Positions 1 through 8,936 are shown, counted from the first letter of the stretch. The stretch is DNA of 64,000 bases from Desulfovibrio sp. 86 (GCF_902702915.1 NZ_LR738849.1:1612001-1676000), one strand, 5' to 3'. The notes: a model not told the origin generated them from the sequence alone. A program made the numbers and translations.

Positions 1-30
1 CGCGGCGGGCGCTCTAGAAGCATAAAAACC

Positions 31-357
31 CGGCCTGTCCTTTGAGAGGCGGTTTGTGTGCCCTGCGGGCACGAAGGCTTTTCTTTAATTTAGCTTGGGC
101 CGCCTGCGCGGCGGGCGGCAGATGGGGGCCTGTTAGGGGCTGCCGCCCCTCCGAGGCCCCCTCTGCACTCCCCCCGGACGACCCCGCTGAGCTTGTCGCA
201 TCTCTCCACTCCCACGGGTCAGCCTTCAAGGGCCTTCCATACCCCACCATTCTGCGAGGGCTGCGCGGCCTCCGCTCCGGGAGCTTCCTCGCTGCGCTCG
301 GTGATCTCCCTGCGCGCCGCGCAATGCCAGCGTGCAGGTTCGCGTTGAATGAGAGGA
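31..357 (+). repeat. GC-rich intergenic repeat, copy A
   Basis: This gene-free stretch matches, on the opposite strand, the sequences at 853-1010 and 1173-1425. Shared blocks include GCCCTGCGGGCACG, GGGGCCTGTTAGGGGCTGCC and CCACTCCCACGGGTCAGCC. The short ORFs inside it translate to similar Pro/Arg/Gly-rich peptides in each copy, which is what a repeated non-coding sequence would give. I see no ribosome site or recognisable protein. Confidence 0.75.
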
Positions 358-488
358 CATGAGACGTCTGGTTGGCTGAAGAAGTACCAAAAGATTCGGG
401 CTTGGGCATGATCTTTTTCTTGCGTTAAAAAACAGCAGATTAAGCATGCCTCCCCAAAATTCTGCCTCGCAAACAAAGCACATAACCA

Positions 489-744
489 GTGCTGTTTCTC
501 AGGAGTGCTGTTTCTCAGGAGTGCTGTTTCTCAGGAGTGCTGTTTCTCAGGAGTGCTGTTTCTCAGGAGTGCTGTTTCTCAGGAGTGCTGTTTCTCAGGA
601 GTGCTGTTTCTCAGGAGTGCTGTTTCTCAGGAGTGCTGTTTCTCAGGAGTGCTGTTTCTCAGGAGTGCTGTTTCTCAGGAGTGCTGTTTCTCAGGAGTGC
701 TGTTTCTCAGGAGTGCTGTTTCTCAGGAGTGCTGTTTCTCAGGC
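489..744. repeat. Tandem repeat, 16 copies of a 16-bp unit
   Basis: The unit GTGCTGTTTCTCAGGA is repeated head to tail 16 times (256 bp). The copies are identical except that the last base of the final copy is C. Because 16 is not divisible by 3, all three forward frames stay open and read the same 16-residue cycle (AVSQECCFSGVLFLRS), so the ORFs here are artefacts. Such near-perfect homogeneity suggests recent expansion and a likely length-variable locus. Confidence 0.97.
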
Positions 745-852
745 AGGGAGCGTATTGCTGCCGGGGGCGGCGTCATAAAGAACCGAAGCCGACACGTCGG
801 CGAGGTTCGTGCATAGCCGCCCCCGAAAAAAGCATTTGTTGGTCAGGGTAGA

Positions 853-1010
853 ACAGGGGGGTGCTTCGGGGGGGATGCAAGGGGGGCCGAGAAGGGGGCG
901 CAGCCCCATAACCGGCCCCGCCTTGCCCCCGCCGGAGGCGGCCCAAACAACAGAAAAAGATAAACCCCCGTGCCCGCAGGGCACACAAGCCGCCTCGCAA
1001 AGGACAAACT
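853..1010 (-). repeat. GC-rich intergenic repeat, copy B
   Basis: The reverse complement of this stretch follows the first half of copy A (about 36-185). It shares CGGCTTGTGTGCCCTGCGGG-like sequence and the GGGCTGCGCCCC / GGCCCCCCTTGCA blocks. It is more diverged than copy C. No gene is supported. Confidence 0.6.
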
Positions 1011-1172
1011 CGTTTTTGCTTTCTTTTAGAGCGCCAGATTGCAACCCCACACCAACAGAGCATAATCCACGTATTGAACGACCAGCCCCAAAATTCAAAC
1101 CCTTCATCGCAACGTCCCTTTCCTCAATAACTAGCGCCATTTCTGAAACTTTTTACAGCACCCCGACGCCCC

Positions 1173-1425
1173 CAATCTCTCATTCAACGCGACGGCGCAC
1201 GATGGCATTGCGCGGCGCGAAGGAAGCTCCCGAAGCGGCGGCCGCGCAGCCCTCGTGGGATAGCGGGATATGGAAGGCCCTTGAAGGCTGACCCGTGGGA
1301 GTGGAGACATACGACAAACCCAGCGGGGTCGTCCGGGGGGAGTGCAGAGGGGGCCTCGGAGGGGCGGCAGCCCCTAACAGGCCCCCTTCTGCCGCCCGCC
1401 GCGCAGCCCCCCCAAAGAAACAAAC
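1173..1425 (-). repeat. GC-rich intergenic repeat, copy C (inverted relative to A)
   Basis: The reverse complement is nearly identical to 98-357 for most of its length. It includes GGGGCCTGTTAGGGGCTGCC, CACTCCCCCCGGACGACCCC and GGTCAGCCTTCAAGGGCCTT. Copies A and C therefore form a roughly 250-bp inverted repeat around the tandem array. No ORF here has a convincing start or family. Confidence 0.75.
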
Positions 1426-1441
1426 CTGGAATTGAAAATCA

Positions 1442-1490
1442 AAAAACCGGGTAAAGCGCATTTTCAAAAACATCGCTTTACCCGGTTTTT
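1442..1490 (-). terminator. Intrinsic terminator after the 1519-2538 gene
   Basis: A perfect 17-bp stem (AAAAACCGGGTAAAGCG with its complement CGCTTTACCCGGTTTTT) closes a short loop. It has A/T tracts on both sides, so it could work in either direction. It lies 3' of the minus-strand membrane protein gene. Confidence 0.85.
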
Positions 1491-1518
1491 CGAGTTTATA
1501 CTAAAATTTTTGCGCCAG

Positions 1519-2538
1519 TCAGTTCTTTTTTGCCGCCGCGCCGTCATCAGGCCTGCTTGCAGGCTTTTCAGGCGTAATGATTACAGCGTCTGTTATTTCT
1601 TCATCAGCAATGGTGCCGCCGGATGCGCCAGGTTCAGACACATTTGACCCGTTCGTGTTCCCCCCGTTCGCGCCTGTTCCCGATGCGTTCGGGCCTGACG
1701 GCGGCGCTGCCTGCGCATCCGCATCAAGCACAGGGGGCAGGGCCGCTTGCGCGTCCACCACGCGGGCCTCGCCCAGGGCAAGGCGCTGCTCCTCGCTTTG
1801 CGGCAGGGGGATGCAGTTCTTGTCCACCAGCACAATGCCCGTGCGCTCCAGCACCTCACGGCGGTAGGCGAACTCCTGCTGCATGCGGTGGTGGCGGTAC
1901 ACAAACAGGCGATGCACGAGGTAGCACACGGCGATCATAGCCGCCAGGCTGCCCGCTATCCAGGGGATATAGGGCGTAAGCAGCTGGCCCAGCCCCACAA
2001 GCGCCGTAAACGCGCCGTCCACAAAAAAGAGCGCCGCGCCGAGCAGCAGAATGCCCAACAGCACGACCACTGTGGGGGCGTTGCGGATAATGGCGTAAAA
2101 GCGTTGCAGGCGTTCGGGCACCTGATCCGCGTCGCTGGAAGCGCCTGCGGGACCTCCGCCATCCGCGCCGCCCAGATCGCGGGCCTCACGCCCAAGAAAA
2201 CGCGAAACCCAGGTTCCGGCAAGATGCACTATCAGTATGAGCCCCACAGGAGCGAGAACGGCGGCCAGAGCCCAGACAAGCCAGGGAAAGCGCGCCAGCG
2301 GCGGGCCGCCCGGCACTTCGGGGGCGGCATGCATGACGCCATAAAAAAAGGCTACCCCGCCGACCACCAGCTCCACAAAGAAAATGGCGATCATAAGGTA
2401 TAAAAGGGCGTCTTTGTACTGCCCCGCGTACCAGGGTTGTCCGGACACGGGACGCTTCCTGGCGGAACCGCTTTCCGCCTTGCCGCCCGATCCGCTGAAA
2501 ACTGTTGACTGGCGCTCTTTTTTTTCGTCTGTCTGCAT
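1519..2538 (-). CDS. Hypothetical multi-pass membrane protein
   Basis: I do not recognise the family. The roughly 339-residue product has a charged N-terminus, then hydrophobic segments at about residues 45-70, 85-110, 155-180 and 185-215. The C-terminal half is soluble, ending in an Ala/Pro/Gly/Asn-rich low-complexity tail with repeated ASG/NGG motifs. The frame is open 18 codons further upstream. I chose the ATG at 2538 because AGAGGT sits just before it. It is divergent from the epimerase gene and ends just before a strong hairpin at 1442-1490. An envelope location is inferred from the membrane segments only. Confidence 0.7.
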   Translation of the reverse strand: MQTDEKKERQSTVFSGSGGKAESGSARKRPVSGQPWYAGQYKDALLYLMIAIFFVELVVGGVAFFYGVMHAAPEVPGGPPLARFPWLVWALAAVLAPVGLILIVHLAGTWVSRFLGREARDLGGADGGGPAGASSDADQVPERLQRFYAIIRNAPTVVVLLGILLLGAALFFVDGAFTALVGLGQLLTPYIPWIAGSLAAMIAVCYLVHRLFVYRHHRMQQEFAYRREVLERTGIVLVDKNCIPLPQSEEQRLALGEARVVDAQAALPPVLDADAQAAPPSGPNASGTGANGGNTNGSNVSEPGASGGTIADEEITDAVIITPEKPASRPDDGAAAKKN

Positions 2539-2699
2539 GCTTACCTCTGGTTGCGCAGCATACTTTGCCGCAGCCCATCCCGCAAGTCCCATACCAGGCC
2601 CGTCATGAGCGCGCCTAAAAGCGCCTGTCCGCGCGTCCCCTGCTTGCCCACAGGCGGCATCTGTCTTACTTTGTCCGCAGACAACTTCAGGAGTGGTGT

Positions 2700-3716
2700 A
2701 TGCACGTTCTGGTTACTGGCGCGGCAGGATTCATAGGATATCATCTGACCGCGCGCCTGCTGGCCCAGGGGCACAGCGTTGTGGGCATTGACAACTGCAA
2801 TGATTATTATGACGTGCAGCTGAAAAAAGATCGTCTGACCCAACTGGCCGCCTTGCCGCAGGCCGGGAACTTTCGTTTTGAACTTCTCGATATAGCTGAC
2901 GGGCCCAAAATGGCCGCGCTGTTTGCCCGCGAGGGCTTCAGCCATGTGGTAAATTTGGCCGGCCAGGCGGGCGTGCGCTACAGCCTGATCAATCCCGAAT
3001 CCTACCTGAGCGCCAACCTTGTGGGCTTTGGGCACATTCTTGAAGGTTGCCGTCAGAACAAGGTCGGGCACCTGCTCTTTGCCTCGTCATCCTCGGTCTA
3101 CGGCCTCAACACTGCCCAGCCCTATTCCGTGCGGCACAATGTGGACCACCCCGTCAGCCTCTACGCCGCCACCAAGAAAAGCAACGAGCTCATGGCGCAC
3201 GCCTACAGCCATTTATACGGCATCCCCTGTACCGGCCTGCGGTTTTTCACCGTCTACGGCCCGTGGGGGCGGCCCGACATGGCCCTGCACCTTTTTACCA
3301 CAGCCATTGTGCGCGGTGAACCCATCAAGGTTTTCAACCAGGGGCATATGCGGCGCGACTTCACCTATATTGACGACATAGTGGAAGGCGTTGTACGCCT
3401 GCTGCCCCTGGCCCCCGGCCCGGACCCGTCCTTTGACCCCGCCGCCCCCGATGCGGCGACCAGTTCCGCGCCCTGGCGCATATACAACATCGGCAACAAT
3501 CACACTGTGGAACTCAATGATTTCATCGCCACCCTTGAAGACGCCCTGGGCATGAAGGCGCGCAAGGAGATGCTGCCCATGCAGCCCGGCGACGTACAGG
3601 CCACCTGGGCCGACATAAACGACCTCTCCGCCCTGACCGGTTTTTCGCCCGCGACGCCCCTGCGTGAAGGCATAACCCGTTTTGTGGAATGGTATAAAGA
3701 GTATTACAACGTATGA
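2700..3716 (+). CDS. NAD-dependent epimerase, probable UDP-glucuronate 4-epimerase
   Basis: This is an extended short-chain dehydrogenase/reductase that should interconvert UDP-glucuronate and UDP-galacturonate for surface polysaccharide. The NAD-binding motif GAAGFIGYH is at residues 7-15. An SSSVYG segment, the catalytic YAATK (Tyr-x-x-x-Lys) and the family signature YGPWGRPDMA followed by RRDFTYIDD are all visible. The 338-residue length is normal for the family. The start has CAGGAG upstream. Its stop overlaps the start of the next gene by four bases (ATGA), so the two are probably translationally coupled. The family call is firm; the exact sugar is inferred. Confidence 0.9.
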   Translation: MHVLVTGAAGFIGYHLTARLLAQGHSVVGIDNCNDYYDVQLKKDRLTQLAALPQAGNFRFELLDIADGPKMAALFAREGFSHVVNLAGQAGVRYSLINPESYLSANLVGFGHILEGCRQNKVGHLLFASSSSVYGLNTAQPYSVRHNVDHPVSLYAATKKSNELMAHAYSHLYGIPCTGLRFFTVYGPWGRPDMALHLFTTAIVRGEPIKVFNQGHMRRDFTYIDDIVEGVVRLLPLAPGPDPSFDPAAPDAATSSAPWRIYNIGNNHTVELNDFIATLEDALGMKARKEMLPMQPGDVQATWADINDLSALTGFSPATPLREGITRFVEWYKEYYNV

Positions 3717-5980
3717 ACGACACTCCCATCATGACTGACGCCCCCACTCCGGCCCGGCCCGAAATTCTCGCGCCCGCAGGCGACACTCCCTCCTTTCTGG
3801 CGGCCCTTGCCGCAGGGGCGGACGCCATCTATCTGGGCCTCAAGCATTTTTCGGCCAGAATGCAGGCGGAAAACTTCGGGCTGACCGAACTTTCGCGCCT
3901 CACTGACCTGGCCCATGCGGAAAGCGCCCGCGTGTATGTGGCCATGAACACCCTCATCAAGCCCGACGAGCCCGCCGCCGCCTACCGCCTGATCTCGCGC
4001 CTGACCACCCAGGCCCGCGTGGACGGAATCATCGTGCAGGATCTCGCCATGCTTGATCTGGCGCGTCAGGCCGGGTTTGCGGGCGAGCTGTCCCTTTCCA
4101 CCCTGGCCAACGTCACGCACCCCGGCGCTCTTGTGGAAGCGAAAAAACTCGGGGCCAACCGCGTGATTCTGCCGCGCGAACTTTCCATTGATGAAATCCG
4201 CCTCATGGGCGAGGCCTGCCCCGAGGGGCTTGACCTTGAACTCTTCATCCACGGCGCGCTGTGCTACTGCGTTTCAGGGCGCTGCTACTGGTCCAGCTAT
4301 ATGGGCGGCAAAAGCGGCCTGCGCGGCCGCTGCGTGCAGCCCTGCCGCAGGGTGTACCGTCAGGGCGGCCCGGCTGCCCAGGCTCTTGTCCGCAATGCGG
4401 AACGTGAAGAGATGGACCGCGCGCGTCAGGAACAGTCGCGCATGGATATTGCCCGCAAAGACCGCAGGGGCGGCTCCGGCCGCGACAGTCGCGATGGCCG
4501 TGACGGGCGTGACGGACGTGACGGGCGCGACAGCCAGTTCCGCAGCCGCAACGAGGCAACAGCCTTTGCCCAGGGCCGCCGTTCCAGCAGGCAGGGGGCG
4601 TTGCGCTCGCCGGGCCGCAAGGAACACAGCGGCCGCTGGTTCTCCTGTCTCGACCTTTCGCTGGACGTGCTGGCCAAAACCCTGCTGGACATCCCCCACC
4701 TTGTCTCGTGGAAAATCGAGGGCCGCAAAAAAGGGCCGCACTACGTCTATCATGTGGTGACGGCCTACCGCATGCTGCGTGACAATCCCGGGGACCCCAA
4801 GGCGCGCAAGACCGCCGAGGAAATTTTGCAGATGGCGCTGGGCCGCCCCGCCACGCGCGCGCGGTTTTTGCCGCAGAAGGACAATATCCCCACCTCCCCC
4901 GAGGGCCAGACCAGTTCCGGCCTTATGGCGGGCAAGATCCGCATTGAGCAGGACGGCAGCGTGGTGCTGAAACCGCATCTTGAGCTGCTGCCGCAGGACT
5001 ATTTGCGCGTCGGGATCGAAGACGAACGCTGGCACGCCACCCTGCCCGTAACGCGGCGCATTCCCAAGGGCGGCAGCCTCATTATCCGTCTGCCCAAGCA
5101 CAAGACGCCCAAGGCGGGCACGTCGGTATTTCTTATCGACAGGCGCGAACCGGAACTGATGCGCATTCTCAAAGGCTGGCAGGCGCGTCTTGACCAGCTT
5201 CCGGGCCGCCAGAGCAAGGCTGTGGAGTCCAGCCCGCGCATGCCAGCGCCTGTGAAGGCCCGGCCCCGGCCAGACATGTTCGTTCGCTCCACCATCCCGC
5301 AGGGCAAGGAAATGCGCGGCGGCAAAAACCAGTTGCAGGCGCTCTGGTTGTCGCCCCGCAGCGCAGACATCTCGCGCACAATGGTTTCGCGCATCTGCTG
5401 GTGGCTTCCGCCCGTGGTGTGGCCCGGCGATGAGGAAGCCTTGAGCCGCAGCATCAGCCGCCTCTGGCGTGACGGCGCACGACACTTTGTCTGCAATGAA
5501 CCATGGCAGCGCGGCATGTTCCCCGACGCTCTGGACGAGGACGCCGACCTGCTTGTGGGCCCCTTCTGCAATGCGGCCAATGCTTCGGCGCTGGGCGTAT
5601 TGGCGCGCATGGGCTTTACCGGGGCCTTTGTCAGCCCTGAACTGCCCCGTGAGGAGATGCTCGCCCTGCCCAAGCAGAGTCCCCTGCCCCTCGGAGCGGT
5701 GATTTCCGGTTTCTGGCCCGTGGGCATCAGCCGCTTCGGCCTTTTGGGCGTCAAACCCAATGAACCCTTTTTGAGCCCCATGGGCGAGCCTTTCTGGGCG
5801 CGGCAGTATGGCGGCAATATCTGGATATATCCTGGCTGGCCTATGGATCTTACCGCCAAGCGGCAGGAAATGGCTGCGGCCGGATACGGCTTCTTTGCCC
5901 ATCTGTTGGAGAATCCGCCTGCCAGTCTGCCCGAAATGAAGCGCGAGAGTCTCTTTAACTGGGACGGCGCACTGCTGTAG
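3713..5980 (+). CDS. Peptidase U32 family protein
   Basis: U32 proteins include the RNA hydroxylases RlhA and TrhP as well as annotated collagenase-like peptidases. This one starts with the typical PEILAPAGD segment, followed by ADAIYLGLKHFSAR and a Cys-rich signature (Cys184, 186, 191, 207, 211, around SGRCYWSSYMGGKSGLRGRC). An insert at about residues 225-290 is Arg/Asp/Gly-rich and contains tandem RDG units. At 755 residues it is longer than simple U32 members and has a C-terminal extension like that of RlhA-type proteins. A role in RNA hydroxylation is inference from the family. It overlaps the epimerase gene by four bases. Confidence 0.85.
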   Translation: MNDTPIMTDAPTPARPEILAPAGDTPSFLAALAAGADAIYLGLKHFSARMQAENFGLTELSRLTDLAHAESARVYVAMNTLIKPDEPAAAYRLISRLTTQARVDGIIVQDLAMLDLARQAGFAGELSLSTLANVTHPGALVEAKKLGANRVILPRELSIDEIRLMGEACPEGLDLELFIHGALCYCVSGRCYWSSYMGGKSGLRGRCVQPCRRVYRQGGPAAQALVRNAEREEMDRARQEQSRMDIARKDRRGGSGRDSRDGRDGRDGRDGRDSQFRSRNEATAFAQGRRSSRQGALRSPGRKEHSGRWFSCLDLSLDVLAKTLLDIPHLVSWKIEGRKKGPHYVYHVVTAYRMLRDNPGDPKARKTAEEILQMALGRPATRARFLPQKDNIPTSPEGQTSSGLMAGKIRIEQDGSVVLKPHLELLPQDYLRVGIEDERWHATLPVTRRIPKGGSLIIRLPKHKTPKAGTSVFLIDRREPELMRILKGWQARLDQLPGRQSKAVESSPRMPAPVKARPRPDMFVRSTIPQGKEMRGGKNQLQALWLSPRSADISRTMVSRICWWLPPVVWPGDEEALSRSISRLWRDGARHFVCNEPWQRGMFPDALDEDADLLVGPFCNAANASALGVLARMGFTGAFVSPELPREEMLALPKQSPLPLGAVISGFWPVGISRFGLLGVKPNEPFLSPMGEPFWARQYGGNIWIYPGWPMDLTAKRQEMAAAGYGFFAHLLENPPASLPEMKRESLFNWDGALL

Positions 5981-6042
5981 CGGCGTGGCGCATTCCGCGC
6001 TGCCGTCCCGTCAGGGCGTAGTGCGGTCAAGTGATATTGCGG

Positions 6043-6075
6043 GGCATGGCGTGCAGACGGTCTGTACGCCATGCC
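6043..6075 (+). terminator. Strong hairpin after the U32 gene
   Basis: GGCATGGCGT pairs perfectly with ACGCCATGCC, and an inner CAGAC/GTCTG stem extends the hairpin. It sits 62 bases after the U32 stop codon and is followed by a T-containing stretch. It is probably the terminator of the epimerase-U32 pair. Confidence 0.65.
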
Positions 6076-6235
6076 TTTGCGCTCTTATTTCAGGCGCGGT
6101 ACAGTATGCGTACCGATCGGCTTTATTTTTGTCCTGAACAGAACTACGGCAGAGAGCAAAGATTCCCGCAACCCATAAGTATTTTCGCGCCATGAGCATG
6201 CGCGGGGGACCGGGCTTGCGGATGTGTGATTGGCC

Positions 6236-7423
6236 ATGCAGGAACCCCTGTCTCAGCATATCATCGAAGCGCGGCAGCGCTTTCCGCGCGGGCTGGAGCA
6301 GCCCGAGGGCAGCCTGCGCTTTGGCGCGGACGCCCTTTTGCTGGCCGCTTTTGCCGCGCGTCACCTGCCGCCGGAAAAGCCTGGGCCGGATAAGCGCGAG
6401 CCGGACAAGCGCGAGCCGGACAAACACCCGGAAAAGCCCAGGCCTGACGCGGCAAACCCTGGCCCCACCCTTGTGGCCGAACTGGGCTGCGGCTGCGGGG
6501 CCGCCCTGCTGGGCCTTGCCATGATGCGCCCGCACGTATGCGGCCTGGGGCTTGAGCGTGAACAACCGCTGGTCAAGGCTGCAGAGGGTAATGCCGCACG
6601 GCTCGGCTTGTCGAACCATCTGCATTTTGTCGAGCTTGATCTTGCGGATGGAGCAGCACTGTCAGCCTTGTGTGTTCCTGCTCAACTGTCAGACACAATG
6701 GAGCCAAGGGCAGCCAGTCCGTCCCGCCATAAGGCGGGCATGGAGCAACACCGGGGTGTAATTCAGCCTGCCAGCAACAAGCTGGACGCGGTTCTGGCCA
6801 ATCCCCCCTACGACAGGGGTGGCCGCTCCTCCCCAAGGCATATGCGAGAACGCGCCCTGCGCACGTCTACAGACGCTGACAGCCGCACTTCGGCCCTCGA
6901 TACCTTTTGCAGGGCTGCGGCCACGCTCCTGCGCCATCAGGGCCGTTTTTTCTGCATCTACGACGCCCAGGCACTGCCACGTCTGTGTGTGGCCCTGAAT
7001 GCCGTCAGGCTCGGCGTCAGGCGCATCCTGCCTGTGCAGAGCCACAGGGGTGGACCAGCCCTGCGCGTACTTGTGGAGGCCCGAAAAAACGCCGCCCACG
7101 ACACTGTGCTGGAAACGCCGCTGATTTTGCACGATGCGCCCGAAACCAACGCGCCCAAAACCAGCGCGCCCGGAACCAATGTGGCCGAAATCAATGTATT
7201 AGGCGACAACGCGCCATGCAGCTTTGAGCCACGCAGCAACGCACTTTGCGACAGTAAGCCCTGTGGCAGCAGGCCGTGCGCCGGAGGGCCTCTCTGGTCT
7301 GCTGCGGCCCTGACCTTCTGCCCCTGGCTTGGCGTCGCAGACGCTGACCACACTGCCGCCGCAGTTTCCCCCTCCACTGCCGACAACGCTTTTCACCGCA
7401 CCAAGACAAAGAGCCGCGTATGA
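6236..7423 (+). CDS. tRNA1(Val) adenine-N6 methyltransferase (TrmN6)-like
   Basis: This is a class I SAM-dependent methyltransferase. RFGADALLLAAF near the N-terminus, the SAM motif VAELGCGCGAALLGLA and the catalytic NPPY in VLANPPYDRGG fit the TrmN6/YfiC family, which methylates A37 of tRNA1(Val). It is longer than the usual roughly 250 residues. Additions are a Lys/Arg/Glu/Pro/Asp repeat (REPDK twice) between the N-terminal helix and the SAM motif, a spacer before NPPY, and a Thr/Asn/Ala/Pro-rich C-terminal part. The ATG at 6236 is preferred over an in-frame TTG at 6230; neither has a strong ribosome site. The stop overlaps the next start (ATGA). Confidence 0.8.
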   Translation: MQEPLSQHIIEARQRFPRGLEQPEGSLRFGADALLLAAFAARHLPPEKPGPDKREPDKREPDKHPEKPRPDAANPGPTLVAELGCGCGAALLGLAMMRPHVCGLGLEREQPLVKAAEGNAARLGLSNHLHFVELDLADGAALSALCVPAQLSDTMEPRAASPSRHKAGMEQHRGVIQPASNKLDAVLANPPYDRGGRSSPRHMRERALRTSTDADSRTSALDTFCRAAATLLRHQGRFFCIYDAQALPRLCVALNAVRLGVRRILPVQSHRGGPALRVLVEARKNAAHDTVLETPLILHDAPETNAPKTSAPGTNVAEINVLGDNAPCSFEPRSNALCDSKPCGSRPCAGGPLWSAAALTFCPWLGVADADHTAAAVSPSTADNAFHRTKTKSRV

Positions 7424-7719
7424 ACTTCATAGCCGACCTGCATATCCATTCCCGTTTTTCCCGCGCCACCAGCAAGGCGCTCAACGCCCGTCATCTGGCC
7501 GCATGGGCGCGCTGCAAGGGCATAAGCGTCCTGGGCACGGGCGACTTTACGCATCCGCAATGGCGCGCCGAGCTTGGCGAGCAGCTTGCGCTTGACGAAG
7601 CCAGCGGCCTCTACCGCCTCAAGGGCGAACCGGAGCAGCTTGATGTCATGGCCGGGGGCGCCATGCGGGACGGCGACGCGCAAGGCCCGCTCTTTATGCT
7701 GCAGACAGAGATAAGCTGA
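7420..7719 (+). pseudogene. Endonuclease Q-like PHP domain, 5' fragment cut by an IS
   Basis: This is the first 99 codons of a PHP-domain nuclease. Metal-ligand motifs DLHIHS (residues 6-11), GTGDFTHPQW and LQTEIS match endonuclease Q, which nicks DNA at deaminated bases. The TGA at 7717-7719 is made by the first bases of the inserted element. Removing 7717-8929 and one copy of the 7-bp duplication joins AGC to TCC and restores TEISSIYKRHGKVRKVHNL in frame with the ORF that resumes at 8937. The intact protein would be about 1,148 residues. The fragment lacks the later His/Asp ligands and is unlikely to be active. Confidence 0.88.
7710..7716. repeat. Target-site duplication, left copy
   Basis: GATAAGC directly precedes the IS left end and recurs at 8930-8936 directly after the right end. 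The match extends to nine bases (AGATAAGCT) if one base on either side of the junctions is assigned to the target. Confidence 0.85.
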
Positions 7720-8929
7720 AGTAGTCGCGATTTGATCTGACAGTTGTCCCTTGAAAAGCGAGGGGAACTCCGTTTTGATGGAAGTGTAAACGTACCATCA
7801 ACCGGGCACAGCGCCCACGGAGTTTCCCCATGGAAAGTTTCAATCAAAACGTCATCAAACACAAGACCGGACTTCTCAACCTTGCTGCCGAACTCGGCAA
7901 TGTCTCCAGAGCCTGCCGCATCATGGGCTTTTCCAGAGATACCTTCTACCGGTATCAAACAGCACGAGACGCCGGAGGCGTTGAAGCGCTGTTTGAGGTC
8001 AGCCGCAAAAAGCCCAACCTGAAAAATCGCGTGGAAGAGGCCACGGAACTGGCGGTGTTGGATTTTGCGATAGCCTTCCCTGCTCATGGGCAAGTGCGGG
8101 CCAGCAACGAACTGCGCAAAACCGGCGTATTTGTGTCGCCGTCAGGGGTGCGTTCCATCTGGTTGCGCCATGACCTGGCCTCAATGAAGCAGCGCCTGAA
8201 CGCCCTGGAGAAGAAGTCCGCTGAAGAGGGCATTGTGCTCACCGAAGCCCAGGTACAAGCTCTGGAGCGTAAAAAACACGACGATGAGGCTTGCGGCGAA
8301 ATAGAAAGCCATCATCCCGGATATCTCGGCAGTCAGGACACATTTTACGTCGGCACCATCAAGGGCGTCGGCCGTATTTATCAGCAAACCTTTGTGGATA
8401 CCTACTCTAAGTGGGCGGCTGCCAAGCTCTACACTACCAAAACACCCATCACCGGAGCCGACCTGCTCAATGACCGGGTTTTGCCATTCTTCACTTCAAT
8501 GGAAATGGGCATTATCCGCATGCTGACGGACAGGGGCACAGAGTACTGCGGCAGACTGGAAACGCATGACTACCAGCTTTATCTGGGCATAAACAACATA
8601 GAACACACCAAGGCCAAGGCGCGGCATCCGCAGACAAACGGCATCTGCGAACGTTTCCACAAGACCATCCTGCACGAGTTTTACCAGGTTGCCTTCCGGC
8701 GGAAACTGTATAACTCTCTGGAGGAACTGCAGGCCGATCTGGATGTCTGGATGGAACATTACAACATCGAAAGGACACATCAAGGGAAAAAGTGTTGCGG
8801 CAGAACGCCATTGCAAACACTCCTTGACGGAAAACAGATCTGGAAGGAAAAGGTCGGACAACTCAACTAACCTGACAATCGGAACCATCAAAACGGAACC
8901 GACTGTCAGATCAAGTCTGAACTACTACA
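7717..8929 (+). mobile_element. IS481-family insertion sequence (about 1.2 kb)
   Basis: The ends are imperfect inverted repeats of about 26-30 bp. The left end reads TGAAGTAGTCGCGATTTGAT and continues CTGACAG. The complement of the right end reads TGTAGTAGTTCAGACTTGAT and continues CTGACAG. The element carries one transposase gene and interrupts the PHP-helicase gene with a clean direct duplication, so this is a simple, probably recent insertion. The exact end is uncertain by one base on each side. Confidence 0.9.
7830..8870 (+). CDS. IS481-family transposase
   Basis: This 346-residue DDE transposase would cut and join the IS ends. The N-terminal helix-turn-helix is seen in LAAELGNVSRACRIMGFSRD. 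The integrase core (rve fold) has Asp in GSQDTFYVG, Asp in MLTDRGTEYCG and Glu in NGICERFHK. A C-terminal ERTHQGK-CCGRTP segment is typical of this IS481 subgroup. GGAG lies upstream of the ATG. The ORF is full length and uninterrupted, so the element may still be active. Confidence 0.93.
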   Translation: MESFNQNVIKHKTGLLNLAAELGNVSRACRIMGFSRDTFYRYQTARDAGGVEALFEVSRKKPNLKNRVEEATELAVLDFAIAFPAHGQVRASNELRKTGVFVSPSGVRSIWLRHDLASMKQRLNALEKKSAEEGIVLTEAQVQALERKKHDDEACGEIESHHPGYLGSQDTFYVGTIKGVGRIYQQTFVDTYSKWAAAKLYTTKTPITGADLLNDRVLPFFTSMEMGIIRMLTDRGTEYCGRLETHDYQLYLGINNIEHTKAKARHPQTNGICERFHKTILHEFYQVAFRRKLYNSLEELQADLDVWMEHYNIERTHQGKKCCGRTPLQTLLDGKQIWKEKVGQLN

Positions 8930-8936
8930 GATAAGC
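8930..8936. repeat. Target-site duplication, right copy
   Basis: GATAAGC directly follows the IS right end and repeats 7710-7716. The next codon, TCC at 8937, continues the interrupted PHP-helicase frame. Confidence 0.85.

Noticed and set aside
446..851. Three overlapping ORFs of 103-120 codons through the tandem array
   Set aside because: They exist because a 16-bp repeat is open in all three frames. There is no ribosome site and no plausible protein.
5029..5050. TGGCACGCCACCCTGC, resembling a sigma-54 promoter
   Set aside because: It lies inside the U32 coding sequence, has CTGC instead of TTGC and leads to no gene start.
4274..5902. 542-codon minus-strand ORF opposite the U32 gene
   Set aside because: Antisense shadow; the U32 frame has full family motifs and the reverse frame has none.
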